Shown: positions 62,255-64,000 of the stretch, one piece after another
Numbering within the stretch: position 1 is the stretch's first letter
Layout of the letters: each line of letters opens with the position of its first letter
Source: Petrolisthes cinctipes
Lineage: Eukaryota; Arthropoda; Malacostraca; Decapoda; Porcellanidae
DNA: 64,000 nucleotides
Direction: 5' to 3'
Assembly (NCBI GenBank): GCA_033782935.1
Contig: JAWQEG010000725.1
Span: 174,501-238,500, forward strand
Notes under the pieces: model-generated
The model's input: only the letters and a program-made list of their open reading frames with translations
What the model was told of the DNA's origin: nothing
The model's database searches: none
Program-made: the position numbers and the translations under genes

Positions 62255-64000
62255 AACGACTGGTACTGTCCTGACCAAATATGTAATTACCGGTAAAAAA
62301 AAAAATGTACAAAAAATATATATAAAAAACATTCAACCAAAAAAATAAGGGCAGCTCGACGCTATGATATTCCCTTGTGATCAGAACAGCACCGTCATTA
62401 GCATAAAAAATATATACGGTTCCCGTGGTCATTACCAAGACCTCAGAGGAAGCCTAAAATCATGCAGAGTGTAAATGGAACAATAAATAGTCTATATAGT
62501 CTATTAATTTTAACAACTTTTATTTATTTAAGACTGATTCAAAAATCAATAATACTGACTGAATAAATACAACTGATTCCTCCCTTTACTTTTACACCCC
62601 CACTTAATTAATTATTAACAGAGCAAACCACAATTAATTACTTCTAATAAAATATATAAATGTTTAAAGCTCCTGAAATTATCGACCTAACTTACTACTA
62701 CCAAAAACGACTATCTATAACATCACAATAATAATAATAATTAAATGAAGAAAGATCTGACCATTCCATAAAAAAACAAAACAAAAAAACTTTCCATTTA
62801 CTCCCAAAAATTTACTGTAACAAACACTCAAAATAGATATTACAGTACCTGCTATATCTCCACAAGCATATATCAGAACAAGAACTATGTCACATTGTAA
62901 CACTGTATACGATGTAAGAGATATAGTCGGATTCCTGCTATCTACTGAACAGACATACATGACAACATTCTTCCTTACACACCAAAAATGCATCAAATTC
63001 CCTATACCCCCATTTTTAATAAATGACTGAAAATTACCTGGACAGACTGCTGAACACTATTAAACTAATATTACTATTCTACTAATAACCGGACACAGTT
63101 CACAGAACCAATAACCAAGCATAGGAGGCACGCCGACAAGATGGCGACATAGAATGGAGGAGGAGCCGGTAAAAAACTACATTTTAAATAATAAATAACC
63201 CCATAATCTCACCTCTTTCAGCCTTCTGATATCAACACACATTATATTTATCACTACCTCCACTGCAACTAAGGTTTCAAACTATTAATTCAAATTATTT
63301 ATACTCAACAACTGTAGAGCGATTTTCGGACGAACCTAGAATGGAGGAGGAGGAGGTAACAATGGCGTTCCTGGCTTCTTCCCCAACCTGTGTCCCCTGT
63401 AGGCAGTTGCTTCCTCTCACAACTATCTTCAACAACCTCTAATTTCACCTCACCATTCTCTACTCTCTCCTGCCAATACACTTAATAGAATTAATCCTTT
63501 AAATAAGCTTCTTTCATACAAACATAAATAAACTTCACAAACATAGCTAATTAAATCTAACAATTAGTATAAAAATAGTATTTCGAAATCCCCATACAGA
63601 ATATTGGAACACTCTTTTTCCCTCATTTTCCAACACATTCTATTTTTCTCTGTCGACTTAAATTTTAGAAAAATCAGGGTTACAAGGATTGAACAGCTAG
63701 GAAAATTAAGATGGGAAATACTCAATATTTAGTCACTTCAACATGGATTATTCAATATCGCGTCACCTGTTTAGAACAACTCATATGACAAACGGAGTTT
63801 AAGCTACATTTACAGTAACATTAATTTTAATAAAAAGAATTCACAAATAATTACAATTCACTTCAAAACTAAATAGGTAATCATAAAATAACTTAACACA
63901 CAATTCATAACATACTTTCCTAATAATAATTACAACACAATTAATTAATTCATATAAGGTAATATAATATGTACAGTACATCATATTAACCTACCACTCT
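62255..64000. other. AT-rich DNA, no gene seen
   Basis: No coding or RNA feature was recognised. Two segments resemble each other: AGAATGGAGGAGGAG at 63151 and at 63338. ACAAGATGGCG at 63137 and ACAATGGCGTT at 63359 look like initiator or short upstream-frame contexts, but evidence is too thin to call a promoter. Confidence 0.5.

Noticed and set aside
63359..63445. Short ATG frame (MAFLASSPTCVPC...) as a first exon
   Set aside because: Only about 27 codons, no downstream evidence in the window, and the local sequence is partly duplicated at 63.15 kb.

Overview
This window looks like arthropod nuclear DNA, most likely from a crustacean such as a decapod. That is an inference from three things: an intron-rich host gene with GT-AG splice sites, short interstitial (TTAGG)n-like tracts, and a dense load of DIRS, LINE, Ty3/gypsy and DNA-transposon sequence. 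There are no prokaryotic gene arrangements, rRNA genes or CRISPR arrays.

The only host gene recognised is a glutamate carboxypeptidase II / NAALADase-type M28 metallopeptidase on the + strand. Nine exons are placed between 4809 and 50701. The N-terminal part lies upstream of 4809, and one internal exon between 17629 and 34272 was not found. All five zinc ligands and the catalytic glutamate of the family are present across the exons. Poly(A) signals lie about 500 bases after the stop.

The introns are packed with mobile DNA. From left to right: a LINE with ORF1 and a truncated ORF2 on the minus strand (1-3480); a 0.5 kb TIR element; a LINE fragment carrying a nested TA-flanked MITE (4.2-4.7 kb); another TIR element (5.4-5.9 kb); DIRS copy 1 in + orientation (6616-14075); a 1.5 kb long-TIR element (15.04-16.56 kb); LINE remnants; a 1.3 kb Harbinger-like element with a CTG duplication (17.76-19.07 kb); a tRNA-like SINE head; a decayed LINE with RNase H (20.2-23.06 kb); DIRS copy 2 in minus orientation (24052-31540); microsatellites; fold-back and TA-flanked TIR elements (34.7-38.2 kb); a decayed Harbinger (40.4-43 kb); four copies of one ~215 bp MITE family (40.1-45.0 kb); and a hAT-type MITE with a perfect 8 bp duplication (45.6-45.9 kb).

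Downstream of the host gene sits a degenerate Ty3/gypsy element (about 52.6-59.3 kb; gag, PR, RT, RH, IN). It is cut off by a LINE reverse-transcriptase fragment. After that come a 1.6 kb higher-order minisatellite array (60.6-62.25 kb) and AT-rich DNA with no recognised gene.

The most notable structures are the two nearly identical DIRS tyrosine-recombinase retrotransposons. They lie head-to-head in separate introns, so exons 14786-14932 and 17562-17629 sit in the loop between them. Their ends, inverted repeats and internal complementary region fit circle-junction logic exactly. Both copies also appear to carry short spliceosomal introns whose removal restores reading frames. The coordinates and motifs here are read from sequence; family names come from known motifs; activity and splicing are inferred.
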